DNA from: Leucocoprinus leucothites
Lineage: Eukaryota > Basidiomycota > Agaricomycetes > Agaricales > Agaricaceae
Assembly: GCA_013368445.1 (NCBI GenBank)
Contig: JAACJO010000023.1
Span: 248,001 to 312,000 of the forward strand
Length of the DNA: 64,000 bases
Direction of reading: 5' to 3'
Shown: piece after piece, positions 11,690-26,600 of the stretch
How positions within the stretch are numbered: position 1 is the stretch's first letter
How the letters are laid out: each line of letters starts with the position of its first letter
Position numbers and translations under genes: made by a program
Notes under the pieces: model-generated
Seen by the model: only the letters and a program-made list of their open reading frames with translations
Told to the model about the DNA's origin: nothing
Databases searched by the model: none

Positions 11690-13337
11690 TATAATGGACG
11701 GTTGTTATTTGTGCTTTCGCTTTTGTAATCTCTCGTATGAACTATGTACCACGGATTTTCACGATATTGACGGACTTCTTTCATAGATCTTTCCTAATTG
11801 ATTCGGTAGTACTTGTACTCTGATTGGTTCCTGAGAATACCATGCATTTATGGGCTCCGCCAATCTGGTTTAATATTGATCGATTCTGCGTGTCTTGTGG
11901 ACAGTGGCAGGGAAGCCTTCACATTCAAACTGCACTGACGGGCCGTTCCCAAACCTGGAGCTGTAGGTGCCTGGAAATTGCTCGGTCACCTTGGTCCCGG
12001 TTTACAATGTTCCCTCTCCCCACAAGCCACGGGATTAATGACGTTCCTCCTCCGCTAGGTGTTGAGCAAGGCACGGTCCACCACGATCGGGAGACTGGCA
12101 GTTATAAGTCCCGAGTGTTTGAACGGTCGCCACCCTAGTGCATTGCTGAGACACTACTCTTCCACTGTCGCACGACTAGAGCACGGTGAAAGAAGTAGAG
12201 TGTAATTGACTTGTTGGAAACACAATTGTCAGAGGGTACGCTGGCATAGAGAAGGCCTGAACCACGCGGAGTTTGTACCCTGAGGTATTCGGAGCAAAGC
12301 TTGCCTCCATAAAAGGCTTACTGATAACCTAATGGAGGGATGGAGATAAGCCTGGGCGACCCTCGAATCCTCGGACCTCCCTCAGGGGACAACCTGGGAC
12401 AGCATCATGATGAGGTTTCTTAGTCCCGAAGAAATACCCTGTGCGCATCTGGATACCGAAAACCTTTCTCGGGCCAATCATGTCAGCCTGAGATAGCTTG
12501 GCGAGTCCCCTATTTGCCAGTGCGCATCATTGGAAGGCCACCTGCTCGCCGAGCTGAGTGATTGGGCAGCCCAGTACATTATGACAGTGGTTGAGTCACT
12601 CTGACGTTTTCAAGAAGGGATTTCTTGCGGTGAAAACGCGGCTGGTAGCATTTCTACGAGGAGATATTAGGAATGCACGGCATACTCACGGTTGAGGGTT
12701 TAGAGAGGATTCTGTTCTGTCTGATCGTGGACGAGGAAGATGAAAGTAAATGATATTCCGTAGATCGGGACAGTTACTCCACAATTTGATCGCAACAACG
12801 TGTACCCCATTCAGGAGGAAATTGTTGGCTTGTGGGTAATTTTGGGCAACGTTTTCTCGTGAGCTGAGGGTTTCTTATTGGTGGAGATCTCCTTCATATT
12901 TTCCAGGATCGCGTATGCGAGCTCAGCGAATGAGATGTTGTCCCGACCTACATTTCACATTGACAGTTTATTGTCAGCTGGATCTTTGACGGAATCTTGA
13001 CATGCGACAATCTAGGCGCTGATGCCCCATTGGCGGGGTTTCGTCTGTCAGTGCTGGAATATTCCCAATAACTCATGTACGATGTCAGAAACCTTTTGGC
13101 ATCACGTTCTCTGTCAAGTCGCAGAGGCAAGGCAGCTGCCGAGGTTTTGCTTACAGAGCATTAATGACACATTTTGAGGAGGTTATGTGTTTTCTCGGTC
13201 GCCGAGAACATGTACCAAGGCCCCAAGACCATGTCGTTGGCGCGCCAGGGCATCAGTTAGATCGAGCACTTAAATATGAGTGAAAGATGAACACAAGTAG
13301 CTGCAAATCTCCAATCATAGCCCCTCGAGATACTAAC
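11690..13337. other. Gene-free interval, 1.65 kb
   Basis: No coding region is supportable. The longest open frame (11824-12138, +) has no splice support or protein character. The region ends with the promoter of the hydrophobin gene; an A/T-rich box (cttaaatatg) lies about 70 bp before its ATG. Confidence 0.45.
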
Positions 13338-13941
13338 ATGCTTGCCTCACTCCCCCGCTCACTTTTCATTATACTCCTTGCTTCCATTATTTTTGTGGCT
13401 GCTACCACCACAGTCACCGTAACTCCTACCGTACGTCAATACCTGGAACTTCGTCATTGGTTCAGATGCTGAGGGGCATTACCAGCCTACATCCACTCCG
13501 CTTCCTGCTTCACAATGCGGGACAGGTAATATGCAATGCTGCAATTCTCTCGAAAGGGTGAGGAGGCATCTAGGGCAGCATTTCGACTTCCAGGTTCAGA
13601 TACTGATGGTTCTCTCAGTCCGATGGTAGTCTCGTCGGCACTATTCTCGGTCTCCTTGGCGTTGTGCTCCAAGGGGTCGAGGCTCTTGTGTAAGAACCAC
13701 ACAGATCCTACATGGCCAATGAGGTGCTGAATCGATTATCAGTGGCATCCAATGTTCACCAATCGATATTCTGGGTATTGGTCAGAACTCGTGCCATGCC
13801 CAGCCGGTTTGTTGCCAGAACAATAACTTTGTAAGTCACAGGGAAACACGTTGGCCGTTGATTACCGATCTGCCATTGACACATTCATTATAGCATGGTC
13901 TTATTGCAATTGGCTGCGTCCCAATCAACATCAACTTGTAG
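13338..13941 (+). CDS. Class I hydrophobin (123 aa)
   Basis: Secreted, surface-active cell-wall protein that self-assembles at air-water interfaces and coats aerial hyphae. Exons 13338-13430, 13486-13557, 13619-13689, 13743-13830 and 13894-13941 join in phase. The protein starts with a hydrophobic signal peptide (LFIILLASIIFVA), a short Thr/Val linker, then the eight cysteines spaced C-x6-CC-x32-C-x12-C-x5-CC-x12-C, which is the class I pattern. Recognisable blocks are NMQCCNSLE, GTILGLLGVVLQGV, CSPIDILGIG and VCCQNNNFHGLIAIGC. A second hydrophobin lies 4 kb downstream on the same strand with beta-tubulin between them. ATG 13338 is preferred over the upstream ATG at 13287 because it starts the signal peptide directly. 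Confidence 0.95.
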
Positions 13942-14802
13942 GGTACGATCAGTTCCGACAACATCCTGTCGCCAACCAGTAGGTAGGCAGTCGAAATATG
14001 TAAGGCCAGTCAGGAATAGTCAGCAGTTAGGGGGAGTAAATGAAATGCGATTGATTCAAACAGCGATCCTGAGTACCGAGTTGAATGTTTAAGAGCCTTC
14101 CCAACTGCCTGAGGAGCCCGAGGTTATTCTGAGCCAGGAACGAGAATTGTGGTGCAATGAAGTTGGTTGGATTCGAATCGTTTGAGTGATTGATAATATC
14201 ACGATATAAATGAGAATGACATCAGGAAACTCAAGTCCAGAAGTACAGTATCCCTTCAATAGACAAGTAAGATGTTAGGTCCAGAACTATGTCTTATTCA
14301 AGTGGGTTCCGAAGATGGGAAAAAGCAAGATAAGCAATCTTGGGGATTTTCGCGTGTTCACCAGCAGAAATGACCAAACTCATTGGGGTTGATGGCACCC
14401 AGTGTCCATGTAGTAAATTGTCGGCCATTAGCTGTACACGAGGCAAAGGTGAGGCCTTGAAGTGCGAGTAATTGGTCAAAAATCGACTAGAACTGAATCG
14501 TGCACGCGCCACCGGGATATCAATCTGAGTTTAAATGTTTTAACTCCGACCTTAGCTCAAGCCATACATATTTTCTTGTCTTCGTGTCCAATCCATCCGC
14601 TTGAAACGACATATCCGTTCCATACCACTCCTCCCCTAGTAATACTTAATGTGAGCATTTTCCCTCACTATGACAGTCGTCTGCGACGCGACATTGCTGC
14701 ATATATGACTGTTCAGCACTGTAGGACGCGCCTTTTTGTCGCGTTTCCTTGTCGTACCACTTTCTTCGATTATTACAGATGTGCTGACTTTTGACCCACA
14801 GC
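13942..14802. other. Intergenic, 861 bp
   Basis: Contains the hydrophobin 3' end and the beta-tubulin promoter, with a pyrimidine-rich leader just before ATG 14803. A 72-codon minus-strand frame at 14294-14512 has no splice context and was not called as a gene. Confidence 0.4.
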
Positions 14803-16765
<1,963 letters not shown>

Positions 16766-17924
16766 TTCATTGCTCCCTTTGATTACTGGCTCATTCCGAT
16801 ATCCCTCCTTTTCTGCTGTTTGATAATGCCCTTTATATACGCATGTTCGTGATGTTTTCTTTTTCAATGATTTTTCTTCGTGGATTTCGTAAATGCAACC
16901 AATTCTTTTAATCGGATTACCTGGCGGAAGTGTTTGGAATAATACCCCTTTTTGTGGTGCAGCTTCGGCTCCGCTATATGACGTTTTATTCAGGCCTCGA
17001 GCTATCCAAGTTACAACGTTCAGATGCACCAATGCTCTAGTTCCTGCCATCCGGACGATTGCGTTGATTTCGGTAAGATGATCTGGTTAAATAACACCGG
17101 TCCGGCTTCGGTTCGGATTATTCCGAGTTAATCAGAATGGCCCAGAGCTTTCGATAGGACTTTTTGTGTCCACAAGTAACATGGTATTGTGTGATTCCAG
17201 ACCCGATACTTCCTGGGCCAATAGATGGGTAAATTCCCATCGGAATTTGAGCGATTGATCATGCAAGTTTTTCAATGCTCAACCCACGTCGTTGTGGAGT
17301 GGGAGCGAAAATGTCCACAGTCATTTTCTTTCGGTTCAGCTGAACCGACAATGATCTTGCGGATCGTTTGAATTGTGAGTAGAATTCGACAAATCAATCT
17401 GCTGAGATGTCTCGAAAACCAGTGCTCGAATGCCACACCGTATAGACACGGGCTTGACATGAGCCAATCGGATGTTGCGTGATGGGTTCTCCGATTGGAT
17501 AACCGCCACGGAGTTGTCGAATCAATCGAACGGCTGTCGAATCGCCTTCCCTTGACAAGCCCCGTAGACCTGTCCATCACTACCCTGACGTTCCTGGAGA
17601 ATATTGAAAAGGTTTCGGGCCATCAATTCACGGGGTTGGAAACAAGCTCTAACTGGCTGAGAAGGTGAAATCTGCGTTCAAGGCTTATTTTTCCAGAGGC
17701 TCAGCAGATGAAGCATGCGGTTATCAATTCATCGGATCTGTTGACATGAGTATTTTGGATGGTGCAGAAGGCTATTGGCCAGCACCATTCCGAGGAACAA
17801 GGTGTTTACTTTTGTATGGACTCTAACTCACAGTATAAAAGACCCAGAGCTCAACCTCATCTCTCCAGTCGAACAGGCCTTTGCAATCGTTCAGCTACCT
17901 AACAAACCCCCTAACTCTTTTACA
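16766..17924. other. Intergenic, 1.16 kb
   Basis: No gene. It contains the tubulin 3' region, an 18-bp perfect palindrome (17331-17348) and the upstream region of the second hydrophobin. A 102-codon minus-strand frame at 17272-17580 has no recognisable character. Confidence 0.4.
17834..17840 (+). promoter_or_regulatory. TATA box of hydrophobin 2
   Basis: A canonical tataaaa lies 91 bp before the hydrophobin ATG at 17925. Strongly expressed basidiomycete hydrophobin genes commonly have a TATA box at about this distance. Confidence 0.6.
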
Positions 17925-18985
17925 ATGTTCTCTCGCATTGCTGCCTTCGCCTACGTCTATGTCGCCTTTGCTGCTTTTGCAGCTGCGATGCCCGGCGGTA
18001 GCCCACCCCCCTATACCACCGTTTATACGACCACATCGTGTGTCTTGTCCGTCTGGTCGACCTATTGCATACTGACAATCATTTCAGGCAGGGCCATACC
18101 ATCACTGTAACCTCTGTGGTAACTGGCACGACCACTGTCACTAAGCCAGTTACTACTACGGTCACTAAACCCACCACTGTTCCCGTTACTACGACCAAAC
18201 CCGTCACGACCACCGTCACCGTTGTAAGTCGAGAGCACCCTGTCCTGGGCCACTATAAGTTCTGTTTTCCTCATCGTTTGACATAGAGTGCTCCTCCAAC
18301 CACCACCACTGCCCCGGCTAGTCAGTGCAATACCGGTAGCTTGCAATGCTGTATGTCTCATGTCCTCTTCAGCCCCCACCTCTACTGACATTTGATTAAT
18401 GGGATATAGGCAATAGCGTCCAGTCTGCTAGCTCTGGCGCAGTCGGTCTCCTCCTCGGTCTCCTTGGAGTGGTTCTGAGCGATCTCACTGTCCTTGTGTA
18501 AGTGTTGCAAATTTTTTAAGAGCCGCAATGCAAGATACTGATGCATCTATCTCAAAGCGGCCTCACCTGCTCTCCGCTTAGCGTTATTGGTGTTGGTGGC
18601 AACTCTTGGTGAGTATTATACTTTCCACGATAATTAACAGCTCCACCGCGTGCTACGCGGATGGGGACGGGTTCCTTGCGGGAGTGGGGATGCCCAGAGC
18701 CCCCGACTCTTCGACATCTGTCGACATCTGAATTGTCGAAATCGACCCGTTGATTGGCGATTCAGCGCTTTGAACTCTATCACCAAATATAGACACGAGG
18801 AACTGACGCGTGCTATTTTTACCTTTTTTTTTTACACAGCACTGCCCAGCCTGTCTGCTGCCAAAACAACAACTTCGTGAGTATTTCCTCCATTTTTGAA
18901 TTTGCGAAGACGTCGGTTTTCTGATTGGTGGTGTTAGAATGGTATCATTGCTATTGGATGCACGCCGATTAACATTAACCTCTAA
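17925..18985 (+). CDS. Class I hydrophobin with Thr-rich arm (178 aa)
   Basis: Second hydrophobin. Seven exons in phase: 17925-18037, 18088-18223, 18287-18350, 18410-18497, 18558-18608, 18840-18876 and 18938-18985. After the signal peptide comes a Thr/Val/Pro arm of about 70 residues made of repeats like VTKPVTTTVTKPTTVPVTTT, probably O-glycosylated, then the cysteine core: SLQCCNSVQ, GLLLGLLGVVLSDL, CSPLSVIGVGGNSC, TAQPVCCQNNNF and GIIAIGCTPINI. The core is closely similar to the hydrophobin at 13338, so the two are paralogues. Differences are the expanded arm and an extra 231-bp intron (18609-18839) that splits the codon of the fifth cysteine; the first gene has no intron there. Confidence 0.93.
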
Positions 18986-19682
18986 ATTATGTGGTTGGCT
19001 GTTGGGAATGATGAACACCATGCTGGACATCAAATGCTCGGGCTTAAGTATCGTTAGTGGGAAGTGGTCATTTTTACCTCGAGTATTTGATAGAGTCTAC
19101 TTGGCGTTTTCCTCCTTCGGTATATGGTTCTCTGGTTTAGGATCTAGAATCTTTGTTTTGAGTACAGTTTGATTGATAAATCGTGATTCCTTATTGTGTG
19201 TCCAAAAGTTCGAACCCTGAGTGTCAACAATAGGGCTGCGGAAATCCCAACCCCCCAAGTTTTTACCCCACTATTTTTTATCATTAATTCACTAGTAATT
19301 TACTAGCAATTACCGTTAAGGGGAAGAGCCGTGACCGTGGAAACTTGAATGTCAGTCCTCTTGACCCTGGACCCTCTATGGGGAAATAGTTTGTTGGGGC
19401 GCCAACTTGATATGACGTAGTTGTGGCTCCTCCGTTGCTTTCCCTTTAAGGTCGGAAGGGAAGGCAGAGGTGTGGAAAAGAAGAGCATCTTGTCCCTTCA
19501 AGCGATCTTGCAGGATGGTGTCATAGGTTTCCAAGGTGGTGGGGCCTCAGCTCTGTGTGGGAGGATAGGAAACCTGGAGGTTATAAAGTTGACTTTGCGA
19601 GCTTCTCGGTCACAGTCATACCTCGTATCATCGGGTCGAATTAGAGAAATGGGGTATGTGCTCTCAATCTTTTGTCCGATTT
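18986..19682. other. Intergenic, 697 bp
   Basis: 3' region of the hydrophobin and promoter of the small Cys-rich gene. It contains an AT-rich patch around 19265-19315 with repeated actagtaat/actagcaat units. No gene is seen. Confidence 0.4.
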
Positions 19683-20047
19683 ATGGGAAAAGAGCTTATT
19701 TGTATTAGCTGTATATTCTCGTGCATTGCAGGTAAATCTTGCTGTACGGTCATGATTGATGCAAACTTACAGGCGGCGCTTAGGCATTTTTGAATGCATA
19801 GGAAGTGTTATCATGACAATTGTGGACGTGATCGCCGGGTGCCTCGAGTGCCTTGTAGGCTGTGAGTATCCTTTGTCTTGTTCAAGTTAATCATGGGTGA
19901 GCGCTGATCTACTGTTGACGATCAGGGATAAGTGGATGTCTCGCAACAATTGTAGACTGCTTGACATGTGGATGCTGCAGGTAAGTCGGAGGGCCGATCA
20001 TTTGGTGCCTATAGATGGCTCACATTTACCGTGATTTCAGACGTTAG
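19683..20047 (+). CDS. Small Cys-rich membrane peptide (62 aa)
   Basis: Four short exons (19683-19731, 19784-19861, 19926-19980, 20041-20047) join in phase into a 62-residue protein, too short for ordinary ORF calling. It begins MGKELICISCIFSCIAG, continues as an almost unbroken hydrophobic stretch with regularly spaced cysteines (VIMTIVDVIAGCLECLVG, then ISGCLATIVDCLTCGCC) and ends RR. Eleven of the 62 residues are Cys. From memory, Agaricomycete genomes carry many tiny proteins of this type with a CLxCLVGxIxxCLxxIxxCLTCGxC core; their function is unknown. The Cys pairs next to the membrane suggest palmitoylation or metal binding, which is inference. The model rests on correct phase at every junction and on the family pattern. 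Confidence 0.7.
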
Positions 20048-20639
20048 TTAGTGCTCCAGGATGATCCACACAGCATCCTGGAGCGATAAGAGTACTTGTG
20101 GTCTATTTTTTATGACAATAATAAAGGACTATCAAAAAAAGATGACCAGGCGAGCCCAGCCCGAAACTGAACTTCGACTCGAGCATGAGGGAACTGAGGC
20201 TAAACTTGGAGGAATTGCGGCACGGTTGATCAATCAAGCTCGATCACCTACATCGGAAACTACCCACGCCGGGCATACTGTATCTTTGAAACTTCCCCGT
20301 TCGCGCAATTATGGAGAACAAGGGAGATAAATAAGAGACAAAAGCAAGCAAAGCTATTAATCAAGTGCCTGCACAGACTTGGAATTGCTCGAACGTCTCG
20401 AAATTCGGGACAGTCTGGTGTGGCTGTGGGCAAATAAGAATAGATAGATCCAGCGCGAGATATAAGTAGCCGTGATCTAATGATCGGCACCATACAGAGC
20501 CAAACAACAAAATTTGGGAGATTAGATCTTGGAGCTTTTTTTTCCTCTTCTTCTCCTCTTCCTCCCCACTCGCATTCGATTCTCTCAAATCCGGGTGGTG
20601 AGGAAGACGAGATCGCTACTGTTCTAATTTATCACCACC
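20048..20639. promoter_or_regulatory. URA2 upstream region
   Basis: 592 bp between the small Cys-rich gene and URA2. A tataagta box is at 20461 and CT-rich runs lie at 20530-20600, typical of fungal core promoters. ATG 20640 has a good context (caccATGtc). No specific pyrimidine-response element was recognised. Confidence 0.45.
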
Positions 20640-23600
20640 ATGTCTCAGAACATTTCTGTTCCTAATGGACATCTCGACACTCTTCGCCCCGCCCTCCTTC
20701 GCACCACGAGTGACTTCACCACCACTCCCGCACCTCCCGTTACAGCTGCTTCGCTCAATGAAAATACTACGGAGATCATTGATGGAGTTTTAGAGCTTGC
20801 GGACGGCTCTGCTTATTGTGGTATTTCCTTTGGCGCTGAAAAAAAGAGTATTTCTGGCGAATGTGTATTCCAAACAGGTTTTGTGTGCGGTTCATTTACA
20901 GCGGGTGTTTTTACTCACCGATTTGATTATCATAGGAATGGTTGGATACACAGAGTCTCTCACAGACCCTTCCTACGAGGGTCAGATCCTCGTGCTTACT
21001 TACCCATTGGTTGGTAATTATGGTGTCCCTGAGCGACCCCCGTCCCTGGAGGACCTGCCTGACGAATTCGAGTCGTCACGCATCCATGTTGCTGGCCTCA
21101 TCGTCGGGTATTACTCTCAAGACTACAGTCATTTCCTCGCCAATTCTTCACTTTCCGCATGGCTCAAGGAAAATGACATACCGGCTCTTTATGGCGTTGA
21201 CACGCGCGCCCTTACCAAAAAGATCCGTGAAAAAGGATCTATGCTCGGAAAAGTCCTTGCTCGCTCGGGAGAGTCTCGAGTGGGCAGGCCCAACAGCACT
21301 CTTTCTGACCCACTTCCTCGCGTTCCCTCACTCCCTTCCATCCCTTCCACCCCCTACTCCTGGCGCGAGGACTATATCGATGTCCCCTTTTCTGACCCCA
21401 ACCAGAAAAACCTCGTCGCCCTTGTTTCTATTTCCGCCCCTCGTTTATACAAACCGGCGTCTACTCCTCGCCTTCACCCTTCTGGTCGCACTCTGCGCAT
21501 AGTGGCTGTTGACGTTGGCATGAAGTATAACCAGGTCCGCTGCTTCATCAAACGGGGTGTTGAACTCAAGGTTGTCCCTTGGAACTACGACTTCCTTTCT
21601 GACCCCGAGCCATATGACGGTGTCTTCGTCTCCAATGGTCCTGGAGATCCTACCATGGCGACTGAGACTATCCAGCGCTTGTCGAAAGTCATGGAAAAGG
21701 GGGATAGGCCAGTTTTTGGTATTTGTCTTGGCCATCAGTTGATCGCACTAGCTGCGGGAGCAAAGACATCAAAGATGAAGTATGGAAACCGTGGCCACAA
21801 TCTTCCTTGCACAGACGCGCTCTCTGGTCGTTGTTACATCACCAGTCAGAACCACGGTTTTCAAGTTGACACCGCAACCCTTCCTACCGGGTGGAAGGAG
21901 CTCTTTCAGAATGCTAATGATGGTAGCAACGAGGGTATCTACTGCGAAGATAAACCATTTTTCTCGGTCCAATTTCATCCCGAATCCACCCCCGGTCCTC
22001 GTGACACGGAATTCCTCTTCGATGTCTTCCTTCAGAACGTTGAAGACTGCGTCAAGACCAACTCGCTCGTTCCTATCAAAATGCCTGGAGGGAAGAAGGA
22101 CGATAACGACAGGCGTGTTCCTCGTGCTAAGGTCTCTAAGGTGGTCATTCTTGGTTCTGGTGGTTTGTCCATTGGTCAGGCTGGCGAGTTCGACTACTCT
22201 GGTTCTCAAGCCATCAAAGCACTCAAAGGAGAAGGCATCTACACTATCTTGATCAATCCTAATATCGCCACTATTGCCACTTCCAAAGGTCTCGCGGACA
22301 AAGTCTATTTCCTTCCCGTTACGCCTGAGTTCGTTCGAAAAGTCATCAAGTACGAAAAGCCGGATGGTATCTACGTTACCTTTGGCGGACAGACCGCTCT
22401 TAACGTCGGTGTTAAACTCAAGGATGAGTTCGCTGAGCTTGGTGTGCAAGTCTTGGGCACACCGATCGATACCATTATCACCACAGAGGACAGACAGTTG
22501 TTTGCCAGCGCCATGGAGGAGATCGGAGAGCGATGTGCCCAAAGTTCAACCGCGATAAACGTCGATGAAGCCATCAGCGCTGCGAAGACCATAGGTTTCC
22601 CAGTTATTGTTCGGGCTGCTTATGCTCTTGGGGGCCTTGGCTCTGGTTTCGCCCAGAACGAAGCGCAACTTAGAGCCCTTTGTGCGAAGGCATTTGCAAC
22701 AAGTCCTCAGGTCCTCGTGGAAAAGAGCATGAAGGGGTGGAAGGAGATTGAGTACGAAGTTGTCCGTGATTGCAGAGACAACTGTATCACCGTTTGTAAC
22801 ATGGAGGTAAGCTTTTGTCGTGATGCACCAAGCCTGTGCTAAGCAGGCCCCAGAACTTCGATCCGCTCGGTATCCATACCGGTGATTCCATCGTCATTGC
22901 GCCTTCTCAAACACTTTCCGATGCCGACTACAACATGCTTCGCACTACCGCAATCAATGTCATTCGTCACCTCGGCGTTGTTGGTGAATGCAACATTCAA
23001 TACGCTCTCAATCCCACCTCTCGAGAATATTGTATTATCGAGGTGCGTCGCAGTCAGCTCCTTCAGCGATTGCATTATTAAACTATCAATAGGTTAACGC
23101 TCGTCTCTCTCGTTCCTCCGCCTTAGCTTCCAAGGCAACTGGTTACCCTCTCGCTTTCATCGCTGCCAAACTCGGCCTTGGCATCCCTCTCAACGAGATC
23201 AAGAATTCCGTCACCAAAGTCACCAGCGCTTGCTTCGAACCTAGCTTGGACTACTGTGTTGTCAAGATTCCTCGCTGGGATCTCAAGAAGTTCAGTCGCG
23301 TCAGTAGGCTCTTGAGTAGTAGTATGAAGAGTGTCGGTGAAGTCATGAGCATCGGAAGAACTTTTGAAGAGACGATTCAGAAGGCCATTCGAGCGATCGA
23401 CGATCAGTTCCTCGGGTTCGCAAAGGTGTGTGTCCATTGCTTTATCTCCTTCTGTTTTGTCAGCTGATCCGGTGCAGAATGATTATGTTGAAGACGTCGA
23501 CGAGGAGTTGGTCAACCCAACCGACAAGCGCATCTTCGCCATCTCCACAGCTTTCCACCGTGGTTACAGCATCGATAAGATTCACCAGATGACCAATATC

Positions 23601-26600
23601 GACAAGTGGTTCTTGACGAAGCTTAACTACATCTTCAAGATGGAGAAGTATCTCTAGTGAGTCTGATTTTGTGCAACATCCAACTTTCAAATAACCATGA
23701 TTTCACCCCCAGCGAATTCAACATCTCCAACATCCCTTCAACAATCCTTCGCCAGGCCAAGCAGCTTGGCTTCTCTGATCGCCAGCTTGCCACTTGCATG
23801 GGCTCTACGGAGTTGGCCCTCCGTAGGTTGCGACAGGAAGCTGGTGTTGCACCGTTTGTCAAGCAGATCGATACCGTTGCAGCCGAATTCCCCGCATTCA
23901 CGAACTACCTCTACACCACTTACAATGCTGTCGAGCATGATATCAAGTTCGAGGATCGTGGCGTCATTGTTCTTGGCTCTGGTGTCTACCGTATCGGTTC
24001 TTCTGTTGAATTTGATTGGTGCGCTGTCCGTGCCATTCGTACCCTTCGCGAGCAGGGCCTTCCAACCGTCATGGTTAACTACAACCCGGAAACGGTCAGT
24101 ACCGACTATGACGAAGCTGATCGCTTGTATTTCGAGAACATCAGCTTGGAGACTGTCCTCGATATCTATGATGCTGAGCACTCTCGCGGTGTCATCTTGT
24201 CCATGGGTGGACAGACCCCAAACAACATCGCTCTGCCACTATTTCGCCAAAACGTCAAGATCTACGGTACTTCACCAGAGATGATTGATACGGCGGAGAA
24301 CCGTTACAAGTTCTCTCGCCTCCTTGACGAGATCGGTGTCGACCAACCGTTATGGAAGGAGTTGACCAGCTTTGAGGAAGCTAAAGCTTTCTGTGACAAG
24401 GTCGGCTATCCTGTGCTTGTCCGCCCATCCTATGTCTTGTCTGGTGCCGCCATGAATGTCGTCTCCACTCAGGATGACTTGGCGAACTATCTCACTCAAG
24501 CCGCCGAAGTGTCTCGTGATCACCCTGTCGTCATTTCCAAATATATCGAGCAGGCCAAGGAGATTGAGATGGACGCTGTTGCGAAGGATGGAAAGATGAT
24601 TATGCATTATATTTCCGAGCACGTTGAAAACGCAGGTGTTCACTCTGGCGATGCCACCCTCATCCACCCTCCTCAAGATTTGGACCCACAGACTGTTCGT
24701 CAGATCGAGGAAGCCACCGCGAAGATCGGCAATGCGCTCAACGTTACAGGCCCTTTCAATATCCAATTCATTGCAAAGAATAACGAGATCAAGGTTATCG
24801 AGTGTAATCTTCGTGCGGCTCGTTCATTCCCCTTCGTGTCCAAGGTCACTGGTATTGACGCTATCGAGATGGCAACAAAGGTGATGCTTGGTTTGCCAGT
24901 CGAATCATACCCCGATGCTGGTCTTCCTTCGGACTATGTTGGTGTCAAGGTTCCACAGTTCAGTTTCAGTCGTTTGTCTGGTGCGGATCCGGTCTTGGGT
25001 GTCGAGATGGCTTCGACTGGTGAAGTTGCTTGCTTTGGTCATGACAAATATGAGGCGTACTTGAAGGCGTTGATCTCGACAGGCATTGTTTTGCCGAAGA
25101 AGAATATTCTATTCTCGGTTGGCAGCTACAGAGAGAAGTTGGAAATGTTGCCTTCTGTGCAGAAACTTAGCGCAGCTGGGTACAATATCTTCGCTACGTC
25201 TGGCACAGCAGATTTCTTAACAGAACATGGCGTTCGCTGCAAGGTAAGCAACCTTTTCATTGAAGATGTTCCTGACTGAATTGGCGTTCAGTACCTCGAT
25301 ACACTTGGGGAGAATGAACGCTCGTTGGAGAAGTCAGAGTACTCCTTGACCCAGCATCTTGCCAATAACCTCATTGACATGTACATCAACTTGCCTTCCA
25401 AAAATCACTATCGTCGCCCCGCCAGTTATACCAGCAAAGGATACCACACCCGCCGTATGGCCATCGATTATGCGGTACCGCTTATTACCAACGTCAAGAA
25501 CGCCAAGATGCTGGCGGAAGCACTTGTCCGCAATCTACCTCTGGACGTTTCGACCATTGACTCCAAGAGTTCATACCACACTCACAGCTTCCCTGGTCTC
25601 GTTAATATCGCTGCATTCTCTCCTAACTTAACTACCCCCAACAACCAAGAACTGGCTGAAATAACAAAGGCTTCTGTCGCTGCTGGTTTTACCACCGCCA
25701 TTGTCTTACCTATTGGTTCTGGCAACATGATTTCAGATCGCCGAACGCTCGAGCAGGCTCAAATGAACATATCCAATGCCGCCCACTGTAATTACGCTCT
25801 GAGTGTTACGGCAACTGTTGCAAATGCTCAAACATTAGATGAAGATATTTATTCGCAGACGAAGGCTCTCTTCATACCTGGGAATACGCCGCTATCCACC
25901 GTTGCCGTCCATTTCACTGCGTGGCCTGTGGAGAAAACTATAATCACCAACGCCAAAGGGTCCGACTTGGCTTCTATCCTCTTATTGGCTAGCCTTCACA
26001 ATCGAAGCGTCCATGTCACCGATGTCCAGACCAATGACGACCTCTTGCTTATCACGCTGAGCAAAGCGAAGCAACTCAAGGTCACCTGCGACGTTTCAAT
26101 CTACTCCCTCTTCTACTCTAAGGAAGATTTCCCTTCTACGACAACTCTTCCTACGTCAGCAGAGCAGAAGGCGTTGTGGCAACACCTCGATAAGATCGAC
26201 GCATTCTCGGTTGGGATCACGCCATCTCACCTGACTATGGACTCTGGCAAAGCCTTCACAGTAACGTCCGGCTTAGAAGAAGCCCTTCCTCTTCTTCTCA
26301 CTGCCGTGGCAGAGGGACGCCTCACTGTAGAGGACATCCGCATCCGTCTTCACGATAACCCTGTCCATATCTTCAATGTTCCTGAGCAGACTAATACGCA
26401 CGTAGAGGTTGTCATTGGTCGCAAAGCTCCTTTCAAGACATATAATGGTTCTTGGTCGCCGCTCGACTCCAAGTTAGTCTCAGGTACTATTCATCGCGTT
26501 GTCGTCCACAACCAAACAGTGTTTGTCGATGGGACCCTTCTCTCTTCACCAACTGGTCACGACATCTCAGCGACTATTGTATCGCACGCGCCTCCCAAAG

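Noticed and set aside
11824..12138. 104-codon frame after the membrane glycoprotein
   Set aside because: Isolated, without splice support or recognisable domain.
14294..14512. 72-codon minus-strand frame with a protein-like stretch (HWVPSTPMSLVISAGEHA)
   Set aside because: No splice sites extend it and I recognise no family; at most it is a remnant.
21769..22542. 257-codon minus-strand frame inside URA2
   Set aside because: It lies opposite a conserved exon of URA2, whose codon bias leaves the antisense frame open; the frame has no family likeness.
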